A stretch of DNA of 27,612 bases from a virus. The stretch spans positions 1 through 27,612 of IMG/VR virus record IMGVR_UViG_3300034106_004723; one strand, given 5' to 3'. Within the stretch, counting starts at the first letter, position 1. Each line of letters opens with the position of its first letter. The notes beneath the pieces were generated by a model. The model did not search any database. It was not told the origin of the DNA and saw only the letters and a list, made by a program, of their open reading frames with translations. The position numbers and the translations under genes were made by a program. Shown piece by piece: positions 16,277 to 24,736 of the stretch.

Positions 16277-17383
16277 TCTCACCTTAATTAGTAACTCATT
16301 ATCAAATGATTTCATCGTTGGTTGACTAATTTTACCAATTGCTAACAGTTCATTATTATCATTATACAAACCAACTGAAGTAATATAGGTTCGTGGATTA
16401 TTAATTAAATCTTGATAGATAATAGTTCCTTTAGTCAAGCCATCTTTACCATCTGAAACAAAAGTTGGATTGTTACTATAGTTAAACTCTTTGTTCTTCA
16501 CACGAACGAAATAATTTGTAGATGGCACAAATTCAGACTTTCTCACGCCCATCGTTAAATTAGATCTTCTGATTGCGTTATAAAAATCTCTGGTCCATAC
16601 TTTCCAATATCCACTTCGATTTGTAGAAGTTACACTATTGGAATAGTTAGCGCGATTCAAAATCTGTTGTCCTGCGGTAATACCCACGTATTTATCTAGA
16701 TTTATAGCATTAAACACTATAACTCCATTTGATGGATAAACCAATCCTATTCCGGCATATACTGGAGATCCATTCTTTAAATAAGGAGTAGCAATACCAT
16801 TTACAATTGATCCAGAGATCAAATTGTATGAGTTCTGTTGTTTATTCACTACTTGAGAATCATCAATAAAGGTAAATTTCTTAGGTGCGATTGAGCCACT
16901 AAATGTAATTTGTATTTGGCCTGGGTCAATTTGATCCTTGAATTTATCAGCGGCATAGCTAATTACATAAATTGCTTGGCTTTCAACAGTTTTATCGACG
17001 CTTCCAGATGCGAAGGTAAACAAATTGTCGCCTGGTTGTAAAAGTGTGTTTTTGTATTGAGAGTAAATGACCTTAGTTTCATTGGTCAATACAGGAGTTG
17101 AGTAAGTCGTAACGTCAAAACGAGAACTTCCACTATTAGCATAGTCACCATATGCAACATCAAAGTATAAGTCTCCGCCAGAATAAATATCTAAATAATA
17201 CTGACCGTTTCTTACATCGTATGGACTGGAGCCAGTGAGTTGATTAGCTTGACCAGTAACACCTGATTGTGTCACAAACGTAGATTGACTAACAAATAAA
17301 CTACCAGTTCCGAATAAACCAGAAGATACTTGATTAATTCTACCTACTACGATGTCATCGTTATTAAATTTACTAAATATCAT
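16265..17383 (-). CDS. Tail/baseplate structural protein with conserved C-terminal module (372 residues)
   Basis: A beta-rich protein without signal peptide or membrane segment. It opens with FSKFNNDDIVVGRINQVSSG, and its centre is Ser/Gly-rich. The C-terminal third holds the recognisable module: NYFVRVKNKEFNYSNNPTF (about 290-308), a TKGTIIYQD segment, then YITSVGLYNDNNELLAIGKI (334-353) and QPTMKSF up to the end. I recall similar C-termini in structural proteins of T4-like phages from marine environments, but know of no defined function. The last 40 residues match the end of the FG-GAP protein, suggesting the module fixes different appendages to the same site on the baseplate or to each other. 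The gene sits two bases from the next gene upstream. The structural assignment is fairly safe; the exact position in the virion is unknown. Confidence 0.7.
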   Translation of the reverse strand: MIFSKFNNDDIVVGRINQVSSGLFGTGSLFVSQSTFVTQSGVTGQANQLTGSSPYDVRNGQYYLDIYSGGDLYFDVAYGDYANSGSSRFDVTTYSTPVLTNETKVIYSQYKNTLLQPGDNLFTFASGSVDKTVESQAIYVISYAADKFKDQIDPGQIQITFSGSIAPKKFTFIDDSQVVNKQQNSYNLISGSIVNGIATPYLKNGSPVYAGIGLVYPSNGVIVFNAINLDKYVGITAGQQILNRANYSNSVTSTNRSGYWKVWTRDFYNAIRRSNLTMGVRKSEFVPSTNYFVRVKNKEFNYSNNPTFVSDGKDGLTKGTIIYQDLINNPRTYITSVGLYNDNNELLAIGKISQPTMKSFDNELLIKVRIDF

Positions 17384-17385
17384 AA

Positions 17386-18027
17386 TTATGTTGTTGTTGG
17401 AACTTTAACTGTCACTGTAATTGATGTATTACCGCCACTTTCATTTCCAATAATTGTAATATTAGTGGTTGTTAGTTTAGACAAACCAGCGTTTGGTACA
17501 AATCTGAATTTATTACCAACAACTACTTGTGATGTTTGTGAAGTTAGATCTCCTGAGAAAGTAGGAATTGTGGCACTTGTTGAATTTAAACTATTTGTTT
17601 CGGTCACAATCAAAGTTCCAACGTTCTTATTGGCCAAAATGGCTGTATATCCAAGTGTAACATTATAAGTTGGATTTGTACTTGGACTAATTAAACTTTC
17701 CCCAGTATAGTCTCTTGGAACAGTGATTTCTGAGATATTCAAGATAATAGTAGGTACAGATGTTACACCATCGTTTAGAGTTACCAACTTATACTTCATT
17801 GACTGTGATTCATCAGTAATAGGTTCTTGAATTGGAGTGTTACGAATTGCAATGTCGTAATATGCACTGCCTAGTGGATGATTTGGATTGAATTGAGTAT
17901 AGTCAATTTCATCATCCGCCAAAGCAAAGGCTGTGATATTCAAACCGCCTGTTTTTGCGAGTATTTCTCTTCCCTTTTTAGTCAATACAGCATTCACTGT
18001 AAGAATGTTGTTATTTAAATATGCCAT
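17386..18027 (-). CDS. Phage structural protein with Ig-like C-terminus (213 residues)
   Basis: The N-terminal 90 residues, opening MAYLNNNILTVNAVLTKKGR, with FALADDEIDYTQFNPNHPLG at 34-53 and MKYKLVTL near 82-89, belong to a type I recall from T4-like phages of aquatic bacteria. It is found next to baseplate genes and has no assigned function. Residues about 95-213 are Thr/Ser/Val-rich alternating strands (TVPRDYTGES, NITIIGNESGGNTSITVTV), which looks like an Ig-like or similar beta-sandwich fold. This fits a small tail decoration or fibre-connecting protein. It follows the 1504-residue gene after a 46-base gap, one of the longest in the block, which may hold a promoter. No enzymatic motifs are visible. 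Confidence 0.65.
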   Translation of the reverse strand: MAYLNNNILTVNAVLTKKGREILAKTGGLNITAFALADDEIDYTQFNPNHPLGSAYYDIAIRNTPIQEPITDESQSMKYKLVTLNDGVTSVPTIILNISEITVPRDYTGESLISPSTNPTYNVTLGYTAILANKNVGTLIVTETNSLNSTSATIPTFSGDLTSQTSQVVVGNKFRFVPNAGLSKLTTTNITIIGNESGGNTSITVTVKVPTTT

Positions 18028-18068
18028 ATATAATAATTATTGATAAGTTTTAAATTTTACTCAAAAAT

Positions 18069-18085
18069 ATGAATTATAAATTCAT
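18069..18085 (-). repeat. Short AT-rich hairpin overlapping the stop codon of the 1504-residue gene
   Basis: On the minus strand ATGAATT and AATTCAT pair perfectly (7 bp, 3-base loop TAT), include the TAA stop at 18076-18074, and are followed at once by ATTTTTG. This is the same arrangement as at 16260-16276. A weak terminator or mRNA-processing end is possible; stability is low. Confidence 0.3.
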
Positions 18086-21000
18086 TATGTATCTTTCCAA
18101 ACTTGCGCTGGTCTGTAAAGAAGCTGTTAGTGGTAGTTGTGTAAACAATGAATCTGGACTTCCTATAGAACCAGTTGTATCACCATAAGCAGGTGCATTG
18201 TTGGTTTCTATATTCAAACTTAAAAATCCAGGTACTGTTATAACTGGTTCACTTCCGTTTGTAATACCGCTTCTGTCTACGGTAGTATTTTTATCATTTT
18301 TACCCTTTGTATAAGTATAATATGTGATATTACCGCCATTATTTAATTTTAGTCCGTTTACCAGTTGTGTTTTAGAACCGCTCAAGGCTTGATACTGTGT
18401 TCTACTACCGACAAATGAGAACTTACTCAAGTGTCTATTGGAATATCCACTATTAAAAGCAGCGCCTTTATAGTAATTTTTTAAGTATTTACTTCCCGTG
18501 ACAGACCCAGATCCAATAACTTGAACTTCATTGAACGAAGAGGTAAATGTTACCACAAATCCAGTGTTATTAACAGATTGATAATAATCTTTTTTGCCTA
18601 CATTAACTGTATCACGTACATTATATCCATTTGAATCAACATATACGTACTTTCCATATTTTGCGTAAATAAAATCACGACTATCTATTACGTCTTTTAT
18701 TTCAAGACGGGAATAATTATAAGTATTTTGATCTTGGGTAATATCGTTAACACGTGAACTGGTTATTATAGTAAAGCTAGATGTATTGTTTGTGTTTAAC
18801 AAGGAAGATGTAAATGATGCTTTATTGTTAAAGTATAAATCAAATTCGTTGTTTGTTACAAATTCTACATCTCTGTAGTTAAATTTTTTACGTTCAAATA
18901 AACTTGGTTCCAATAGAACACCTGTTAATAAATTAGATCTTGCTGGTTTTAACTTACTTACGACATCAAATATTGAAAAGTCGATATAAAATTTGTATGT
19001 ACTGTAAAATTCTTGAGGGTATATGTATTTCTCATTTATTTTACCAAACTCACGTTGTAATGTGTCCAACCCAACATAATTTTGTTTAGTTAAGTTTTCT
19101 GGCTCACCAATGATATCAGCTATACCATCCAACCCTATAAAATTCTCTATTTTTTGATTTAAATAATTATATGGACTTATGAAAAATCCAGAGAGTATTG
19201 AATCATCACCCAAACTATCTTGAATTCTGGTGGAATAATCATAAGGGGTAAGATTAGATAAAGCGGTCTCTGTTATTTTATTTATCTTACTATTGATCTT
19301 ATAGTTAGGACCAAAGTTGTTAGTATTAACGGTTTGTTTTACATTAATCTTATCAAACTGATATGGAAATTCGTCTATCAATACATTTGAACAAGTTGGG
19401 TAACTAAAATACTTTTCTTTTTGTCCAAAATTATATGCATTGAATTGGGTTTGATAATAAATGTTTTGATTATCTACTGTTTTACTAATAGAACTAGGTG
19501 AATATAAATTCACAGGAGTATCAAAACTCCACAAATAAAACAAATTGGAATAAACATTTTCTTTATCTGGAATTGATATTGAATCCAAGTTATATGAATG
19601 TTCATCAAAATATTGATTATCAAGTGGATCTCTTAAAACTTTTATTTTATCTAGATTTCCTATAAATGATACAGATGATGAATAATTGCCAATATAATAA
19701 CTTCCCGAAGAAAAGTTTTTATTTACAGTATGACTTATAACTTTACGTTTTGTTGCTGAAAAGTTTTTGGTACTTCCATCATATTGATTTGTAGACAAAC
19801 TATAAATATATGGAATCAATTCTTTGGTCGAGTTAACGTAGTATGATGAAGTTAGTGTTGTTTTCTGTGAAGCTAATGTTACAAAATCTCCGTCATCTTC
19901 TATTACAAAGTCACCATCATCTTCTATAATAAACGGTGTAACTTGATTTGTAATCTTGCTTGAACTTACATTTAATTTGTCAAAATCTCCTGGCACAGGC
20001 TCACGCTTTAACATCACTGTAAAAATTTCCCCGTTTAATAGAGGTAACTCATTTAATGTTAAACTTGAAGTTGTATTTCCCAATTCGTATGGGTGAATTT
20101 CAAATACCAACTGACCTGAATTAACTTGCTTTGATTTTTTAATGTATAAATCCCAATCAGATTTTTTATTTCTGTATTTGGACATCAATTTGATCTTATC
20201 TCCAAAGTCATAGTTTGTAGATTTGAATCTAAAAGAAAATTCAATTGTAGATATACCATTAAATCGGGAAGTATATTCAGTGCTACTAGTAAAAGTATTG
20301 ATATTAGATCCCGAAGCATAATAACTACTGGTTGTGTAAACAAAGTCACTGCTTGTATGTTCAAAATTCAAGAAATTGTTTTCCTTGAAATCAGTCATAT
20401 AGATTATGTCATCGTAAACAAAGTAATTATCACGGTTTGAAAAAGCATCCGCACTTCCATATTCTCTGGTAGTTATTATTCCAGCTGGAATTCCAAACAT
20501 AGTTCGGATCATTTCAAATGAATTTACAGTTCCTTTGGATTTATAAACAGAAGAAATGTTATTGGCAAATCTGTTTAATATAGATTTCGCATAATCAAAA
20601 TAAGAAGAAGAACTATACCCAGCAATATCTTGATTATTAAAATATAATTGATTCAAATCACTTTGAGTAAACTTATCAATATCAATATTCCAACTAAAAC
20701 TATTGAGTAGTTCGTCTATGTAATTTTTTGGGTAATAATTTGAATCGTTATTTGAAATTGGATATGACTTAGGAAACTTCTTTATAAACACCAAGATGTT
20801 ATCAAAAAAATGTCCCACCATTGCTGTAAATTTAATATAATCAGCGGAATCGGAATCTTCCTTTACATATGCCGGAAGTTGATACACCAAGCTATTATAG
20901 TTGTCTGAATCATATACAATAGCTTCTTCAATTTTATCATCTATACTAGATGAGTTAAAAAACAAATAAGACTCATATTCATCAAATGTATCCAACAAAG

Positions 21001-22588
21001 CAATTTGTTGAGCAGTTTTTTGGCTAACTAGCTCTCCATATGAAGAAGAAATTATACCACTTGTATTTAAAGATGATGTAATCGTAGACTTTTTAACATA
21101 GTCAAGTTGATTATAATCTTTAATCTTATTCTTAGCTATTTTAGTGCGTAGTTCGGCAGAAGAATAATTGATGAAATTATTAAAATCTGTATAATCGATG
21201 TATAAATCATTATACTTTTCTTTCAATCTTATTTTGGATTTATCTAGTGTGAAAGAATCGTTGCCATCATATTTTTCTGTAGAAGGACTGACTTTAGATA
21301 TTTGTACATCAAAGTTTATGTCATTTAAAAATACCTTTCTTGATATCTTTGAAGAAAACAAGTTAACTTTAAAATAAAGAGGAGCAATTGAAATATTTGA
21401 TATCCAACAAGTGGTTTTTACATTATATTGTAAAGGTAAAGGCGCATCTAGTTTTACTTGTACATTGACCGCACCATCAGTTGGATTTAAATAATTTGTA
21501 TGAGTTAAAATCTTGATCAAATTGCCATTATCAAAATTTAAAGCATTTTTATAAAGACCGTAGTATTTGATTCGGTAATTTTCTAACAATTTAGTTACAT
21601 TGGGCAATATCCAATCTGTATAAATTGTTTGTTCAAATAAACCAAGTATGTTTTGTAGATCAATATCATTTATAGAACTCTTTTGTAATATTCTATCTTG
21701 AGATACCTTTAATGTGATAATTCTAAATGACTCCAATACTTCAGCTTCTGTAAACTCTGTATTGTTGTAAGTGTAAATAAAATTGTTGATTTGTTCTTGA
21801 ACACCTGTAAATTTGTTTGTTTGTAAAATTGTTGAATCTGTATCACCGTTCAACTTAATAATACTATTATATCCAACATATGTTGAATTAACAAACTCTT
21901 GTAGTTCTGCTTCACTTTTTAGACCCAACTTCAAACAGATGTCTGTGTAGTTGTATTTGTCTTTGTTAGATAGAAAATCTTTTTCAATTGGATTATTATT
22001 AATGATTGCAGTTAAGTCTTGATAAATTCTCAACAACAAATATTTTTTATCCGCAAATGTTGAAATTTTAATCGCGTCTAATCTAGATGTTTCATTCTTA
22101 TTTACATCAAATGCGTAAGATAAACGTATCTCAGTTCTACTAGGAGATATTTCTTTTATAACCAATCTATTTGTTGGATTACCGGCTATATTTCTAACTG
22201 GGTTATACAACAAATAATATAAACCAGGACCAACTCCATTTGCATTTAAGTCGAATTGTGGATGTAATAGAATATCGTTTTTGTACGATACCACATTCGT
22301 AAATGGATTTGCAAATCTATATGATCTTAATACGTTATTAATGTCTCTGTAACTACCTTGCAATACAGAATATGTTACAGATGGAACTACTCTGTTGAAA
22401 TTTATAAGTTGTTGGTTATTATTATACAGTGTAAATTCAAACAAATCATCATCGGATTCACCGTAAAATATATCCTCACTGATTAGTTGTTGTTCGTATA
22501 AAGCCTGTAAATCAGTGGAAAAATAAGATGCGCTTGTAAGACCCTTATTTAAATCGTTATCATTTATTGTTAAATAGTCGTAAGGCAT
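18074..22588 (-). CDS. Large mosaic tail/baseplate protein with LamG-like region (1504 residues)
   Basis: The largest protein in the window. Residues 1 to about 720 are mixed alpha/beta and contain stretches I associate with large structural proteins of aquatic T4-like phages: YIKFTAMVGHFFDNILVFIK (584-603) and YKSKGTVNSFEMIRTMFGIP (682-701) followed by TTREYG. Residues about 755-1010 look like a LamG/concanavalin-like jelly roll, with STIEFSFRFKSTNYDFGDKI (780-799) and DWDLYIKKSK. Such folds commonly bind carbohydrate. Inside it IEDDGDFV occurs twice in tandem (about 888-903). The C-terminal part is Tyr/Asn/Ser-rich and ends SLERYIMNL. There is no signal peptide and there are no membrane helices. 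Position between the gp6-like wedge and the appendage genes suggests a baseplate hub, wedge or fibre protein; which T4 gene product it replaces cannot be told. The 1-base spacing from the coiled-coil gene upstream indicates co-translation. Confidence 0.7.
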   Translation of the reverse strand: MPYDYLTINDNDLNKGLTSASYFSTDLQALYEQQLISEDIFYGESDDDLFEFTLYNNNQQLINFNRVVPSVTYSVLQGSYRDINNVLRSYRFANPFTNVVSYKNDILLHPQFDLNANGVGPGLYYLLYNPVRNIAGNPTNRLVIKEISPSRTEIRLSYAFDVNKNETSRLDAIKISTFADKKYLLLRIYQDLTAIINNNPIEKDFLSNKDKYNYTDICLKLGLKSEAELQEFVNSTYVGYNSIIKLNGDTDSTILQTNKFTGVQEQINNFIYTYNNTEFTEAEVLESFRIITLKVSQDRILQKSSINDIDLQNILGLFEQTIYTDWILPNVTKLLENYRIKYYGLYKNALNFDNGNLIKILTHTNYLNPTDGAVNVQVKLDAPLPLQYNVKTTCWISNISIAPLYFKVNLFSSKISRKVFLNDINFDVQISKVSPSTEKYDGNDSFTLDKSKIRLKEKYNDLYIDYTDFNNFINYSSAELRTKIAKNKIKDYNQLDYVKKSTITSSLNTSGIISSSYGELVSQKTAQQIALLDTFDEYESYLFFNSSSIDDKIEEAIVYDSDNYNSLVYQLPAYVKEDSDSADYIKFTAMVGHFFDNILVFIKKFPKSYPISNNDSNYYPKNYIDELLNSFSWNIDIDKFTQSDLNQLYFNNQDIAGYSSSSYFDYAKSILNRFANNISSVYKSKGTVNSFEMIRTMFGIPAGIITTREYGSADAFSNRDNYFVYDDIIYMTDFKENNFLNFEHTSSDFVYTTSSYYASGSNINTFTSSTEYTSRFNGISTIEFSFRFKSTNYDFGDKIKLMSKYRNKKSDWDLYIKKSKQVNSGQLVFEIHPYELGNTTSSLTLNELPLLNGEIFTVMLKREPVPGDFDKLNVSSSKITNQVTPFIIEDDGDFVIEDDGDFVTLASQKTTLTSSYYVNSTKELIPYIYSLSTNQYDGSTKNFSATKRKVISHTVNKNFSSGSYYIGNYSSSVSFIGNLDKIKVLRDPLDNQYFDEHSYNLDSISIPDKENVYSNLFYLWSFDTPVNLYSPSSISKTVDNQNIYYQTQFNAYNFGQKEKYFSYPTCSNVLIDEFPYQFDKINVKQTVNTNNFGPNYKINSKINKITETALSNLTPYDYSTRIQDSLGDDSILSGFFISPYNYLNQKIENFIGLDGIADIIGEPENLTKQNYVGLDTLQREFGKINEKYIYPQEFYSTYKFYIDFSIFDVVSKLKPARSNLLTGVLLEPSLFERKKFNYRDVEFVTNNEFDLYFNNKASFTSSLLNTNNTSSFTIITSSRVNDITQDQNTYNYSRLEIKDVIDSRDFIYAKYGKYVYVDSNGYNVRDTVNVGKKDYYQSVNNTGFVVTFTSSFNEVQVIGSGSVTGSKYLKNYYKGAAFNSGYSNRHLSKFSFVGSRTQYQALSGSKTQLVNGLKLNNGGNITYYTYTKGKNDKNTTVDRSGITNGSEPVITVPGFLSLNIETNNAPAYGDTTGSIGSPDSLFTQLPLTASLQTSASLERYIMNL
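19881..19928. repeat. Tandem 24-base duplication inside the 1504-residue gene
   Basis: Units 19881-19904 and 19905-19928 agree at 20 of 24 positions and are in frame, giving the protein repeat IEDDGDFV-IEDDGDFV in the LamG-like region. The differences are mostly silent, so the duplication is not brand new and the amino acids seem to be kept. Confidence 0.85.
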
Positions 22589-22589
22589 A

Positions 22590-23066
22590 TCAAGAAGTTA
22601 ATGGTAAAAATGGGTAATCATCATCGAAATCCGAAGCAACTTTTCCTTGTCCCAATTGGATTCGTAAACCAATAATTTGGTTTTTCATAGCTGCAATAAC
22701 TTGTTTATCGTCATTGTTTTCGTATTTTTCTACTAATTCATTTACCGTTTGATTTAAAATTCTGTTCTCGACCAGCACGTTATTATATTGTGTTATAACA
22801 TCTGTTAAATTTCTCTTTTCTTCAACCGCAGTTGTTTGTAATTCAGTAAAATCCGATTGTGAAGTATCAACGATTTTGTTTTCATTATATAAAAAACTTT
22901 TTATTGGTACTTTTATATAGTTGTATTTGCCTTCAAACGACTGTGATATGTTATAAACCAATTGATCATTTCCAAAATCATCAAAATTGTTTTGGAAAGT
23001 ACCAAAGTCTTTAAATGTCTGTACATCACTTAAAGATACATTATATACTAATGGTATATTTGCCAT
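22590..23066 (-). CDS. Small coiled-coil structural protein (158 residues)
   Basis: The first 70 residues are polar and beta-like, with Phe/Asp/Asn-rich FGTFQNNFDDFGNDQLVYNI at 21-40. Residues about 78-138 form a probable coiled coil (EEKRNLTDVITQYNNVLVEN, then NQTVNELVEKY and KNQIIGLRIQL). The tail is acidic (DFDDDYPFLPL). No family is recognised. A coiled coil next to giant tail proteins fits a trimeric or dimeric connector or an assembly chaperone. It has one-base gaps on both sides (stop TAG of the upstream gene at 23068; the next gene starts at 22588), so it is tightly coupled to both. The start has no Shine-Dalgarno site. Confidence 0.65.
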   Translation of the reverse strand: MANIPLVYNVSLSDVQTFKDFGTFQNNFDDFGNDQLVYNISQSFEGKYNYIKVPIKSFLYNENKIVDTSQSDFTELQTTAVEEKRNLTDVITQYNNVLVENRILNQTVNELVEKYENNDDKQVIAAMKNQIIGLRIQLGQGKVASDFDDDYPFLPLTS

Positions 23067-23067
23067 A

Positions 23068-24735
23068 CTAACGCGTTATTTTAAATATTTTTCCGGTATC
23101 AACGATGTCAACTGTCCCATCTTTGTACTCTACCTTAATAAATACTGTCAAATATCGTTCTTGAGGCAATCCATTTGTATTTAATTTAAAATAATTACCA
23201 TACGTAACATCGCAACTTAACTTGGTATAGTTATCGAAATTAATCAAAACTTCCTCAGACTCAGCATCTTTAACCATATAATATGAAGATGTTGGCAGAT
23301 ACTTAGGAGTAACCATAGCTGGTTGTTGATATGCTTTATTAAATGTTTTGAGAGGATATTTATCTCTAGCGAACACAAATATTTTAGCAACACTACCAGC
23401 TTTATATGTACTATTTAACTGTTGCAATGTAACCAAGTTTTGTATGGAAGAAGATACTGGTTTTAAACTACCTGTATTAAATACAGTATCATCCCAACCC
23501 ATATCAATATATGGACTGTAAATTGTATTGGTATCTTTGCTGAAAAATTGTAACAGCCCGTTGGTTGGTTGAAGAGGAGGTGTACTTATTTCAAATGAAG
23601 TCAATAACATTAGTCCGTTATTTGGAACACATCCACATAACCAAGAACGAACGATAGTAGTGATGTCCATTGATATATCACTTTGTTGTCCGTAACTAAA
23701 TGATTGACTGCAAATTAATCCATTATTTACCAACGAAGGAAAAGCTGTGGAATTACAGATCCACTTTGGTTTGTTTGTATAAGATGCTGGTACTTTGTAA
23801 TACCAAGTTCCGCCTTGATTTTGAAAACTAGCACTGGAATATGATGCGGTCAATAAATAATTTACTTGTTGATAACTATTTGTTATTTTACTACCGTACC
23901 ACAAATTGCTTCCTGAGTAAGATCTATTGTTCCAAGTAGCTCCCAATTGGGAACCATCGTCGGCATATCTACCATTTCCATTTTCCCAACTCTGACTTAT
24001 AGGATAAGCATAAATAGAGTAGTTTAGTGGTAGATTTCTCATACCACAGGCTTTTAAATTCAACGTAAATTTTAATTTTGAACTACTAATTTCATTTTTA
24101 GAAATTGATTGACTTAATGTGGTTAAGTCAAACTTGATCATAGTTCTACTAAACTCTGGATAATTAAGATATGTGGCTGTTGATGGACGAGTAAAAGATC
24201 CACTATATTGTCCTTTAAAATATCCAGCGAAATTTACCACATCAACATAATAAGATACACTTGAGGTATTTGTGTTAATAATTGATTTAAAACTTGAACT
24301 GGAGAAACTACCACTGAAAGATCTGCTTACACAGTTTGATCCTGTAATACTTCCTACAAATCTGCCAGATGCGGATATAGCTGATCCAGAAATATAAAGA
24401 GATTTTCTAGGAGCAGTAGTAACATTTGATAATCTGCCTGTGAAATTAGCAATAAATGACGTATTTGGTATTACAGATGAAGTAAGACTATATGCATACC
24501 ATTTACTACCAGAGTAGATAAATAGTGAAGATGTAGTATAAGCTAACCATCCATTATTGCCATATGAAGAGGCAGTAAGAGGAGGCGTGTGCCAATTTGG
24601 ATCTGTATAAACCGTTGTTTTGCCTGAGTTAGAGGCGTATATCTCTAACACTTCGTCCAACCCAAAATTTTTGTTTTGGTATTTGTCGGAATTGTTAATA
24701 TAAGTGTCTTGAGATGGATAAATAAAAATATGCAT
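23068..24735 (-). CDS. DNRLRE-type virion protein with Ser/Gly beta-repeat insertion (555 residues)
   Basis: The pattern of a DNRLRE domain is present but split. IYPSQDTYINN (5-15) and NKNFGLDEVLEIYAS (21-35) form its start, and SRTMIKFDLTTLSQSI (196-211), KLKFTLNLKA and LNYSIYAYPISQSWENGNGR (237-256) its continuation, ending with WRSYSG-like and GLMLLTSFE strands. Between them, about 155 residues are Ser/Gly/Thr-rich and carry the loosely repeated pattern aromatic-x-G-x-x-S/T-G (NFTGRLS near 97, RFVGSITG near 125, SFSGSFS near 139, YFKGQYSGSF near 172). DNRLRE domains are extracellular adhesion or cell-wall modules in bacteria and occur in phage structural proteins. Directly after the gp6-like wedge gene (1 base gap), this is likely a baseplate-attached fibre or decoration. 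No transmembrane segment or signal peptide is seen. Confidence 0.65.
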   Translation of the reverse strand: MHIFIYPSQDTYINNSDKYQNKNFGLDEVLEIYASNSGKTTVYTDPNWHTPPLTASSYGNNGWLAYTTSSLFIYSGSKWYAYSLTSSVIPNTSFIANFTGRLSNVTTAPRKSLYISGSAISASGRFVGSITGSNCVSRSFSGSFSSSSFKSIINTNTSSVSYYVDVVNFAGYFKGQYSGSFTRPSTATYLNYPEFSRTMIKFDLTTLSQSISKNEISSSKLKFTLNLKACGMRNLPLNYSIYAYPISQSWENGNGRYADDGSQLGATWNNRSYSGSNLWYGSKITNSYQQVNYLLTASYSSASFQNQGGTWYYKVPASYTNKPKWICNSTAFPSLVNNGLICSQSFSYGQQSDISMDITTIVRSWLCGCVPNNGLMLLTSFEISTPPLQPTNGLLQFFSKDTNTIYSPYIDMGWDDTVFNTGSLKPVSSSIQNLVTLQQLNSTYKAGSVAKIFVFARDKYPLKTFNKAYQQPAMVTPKYLPTSSYYMVKDAESEEVLINFDNYTKLSCDVTYGNYFKLNTNGLPQERYLTVFIKVEYKDGTVDIVDTGKIFKITR

Positions 24736-24736
24736 A

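Noticed and set aside
17330-17668. Plus-strand frame of 112 codons
   Set aside because: It spans the junction of two well-supported minus-strand genes and looks like reversed Thr/Asn-rich codons.
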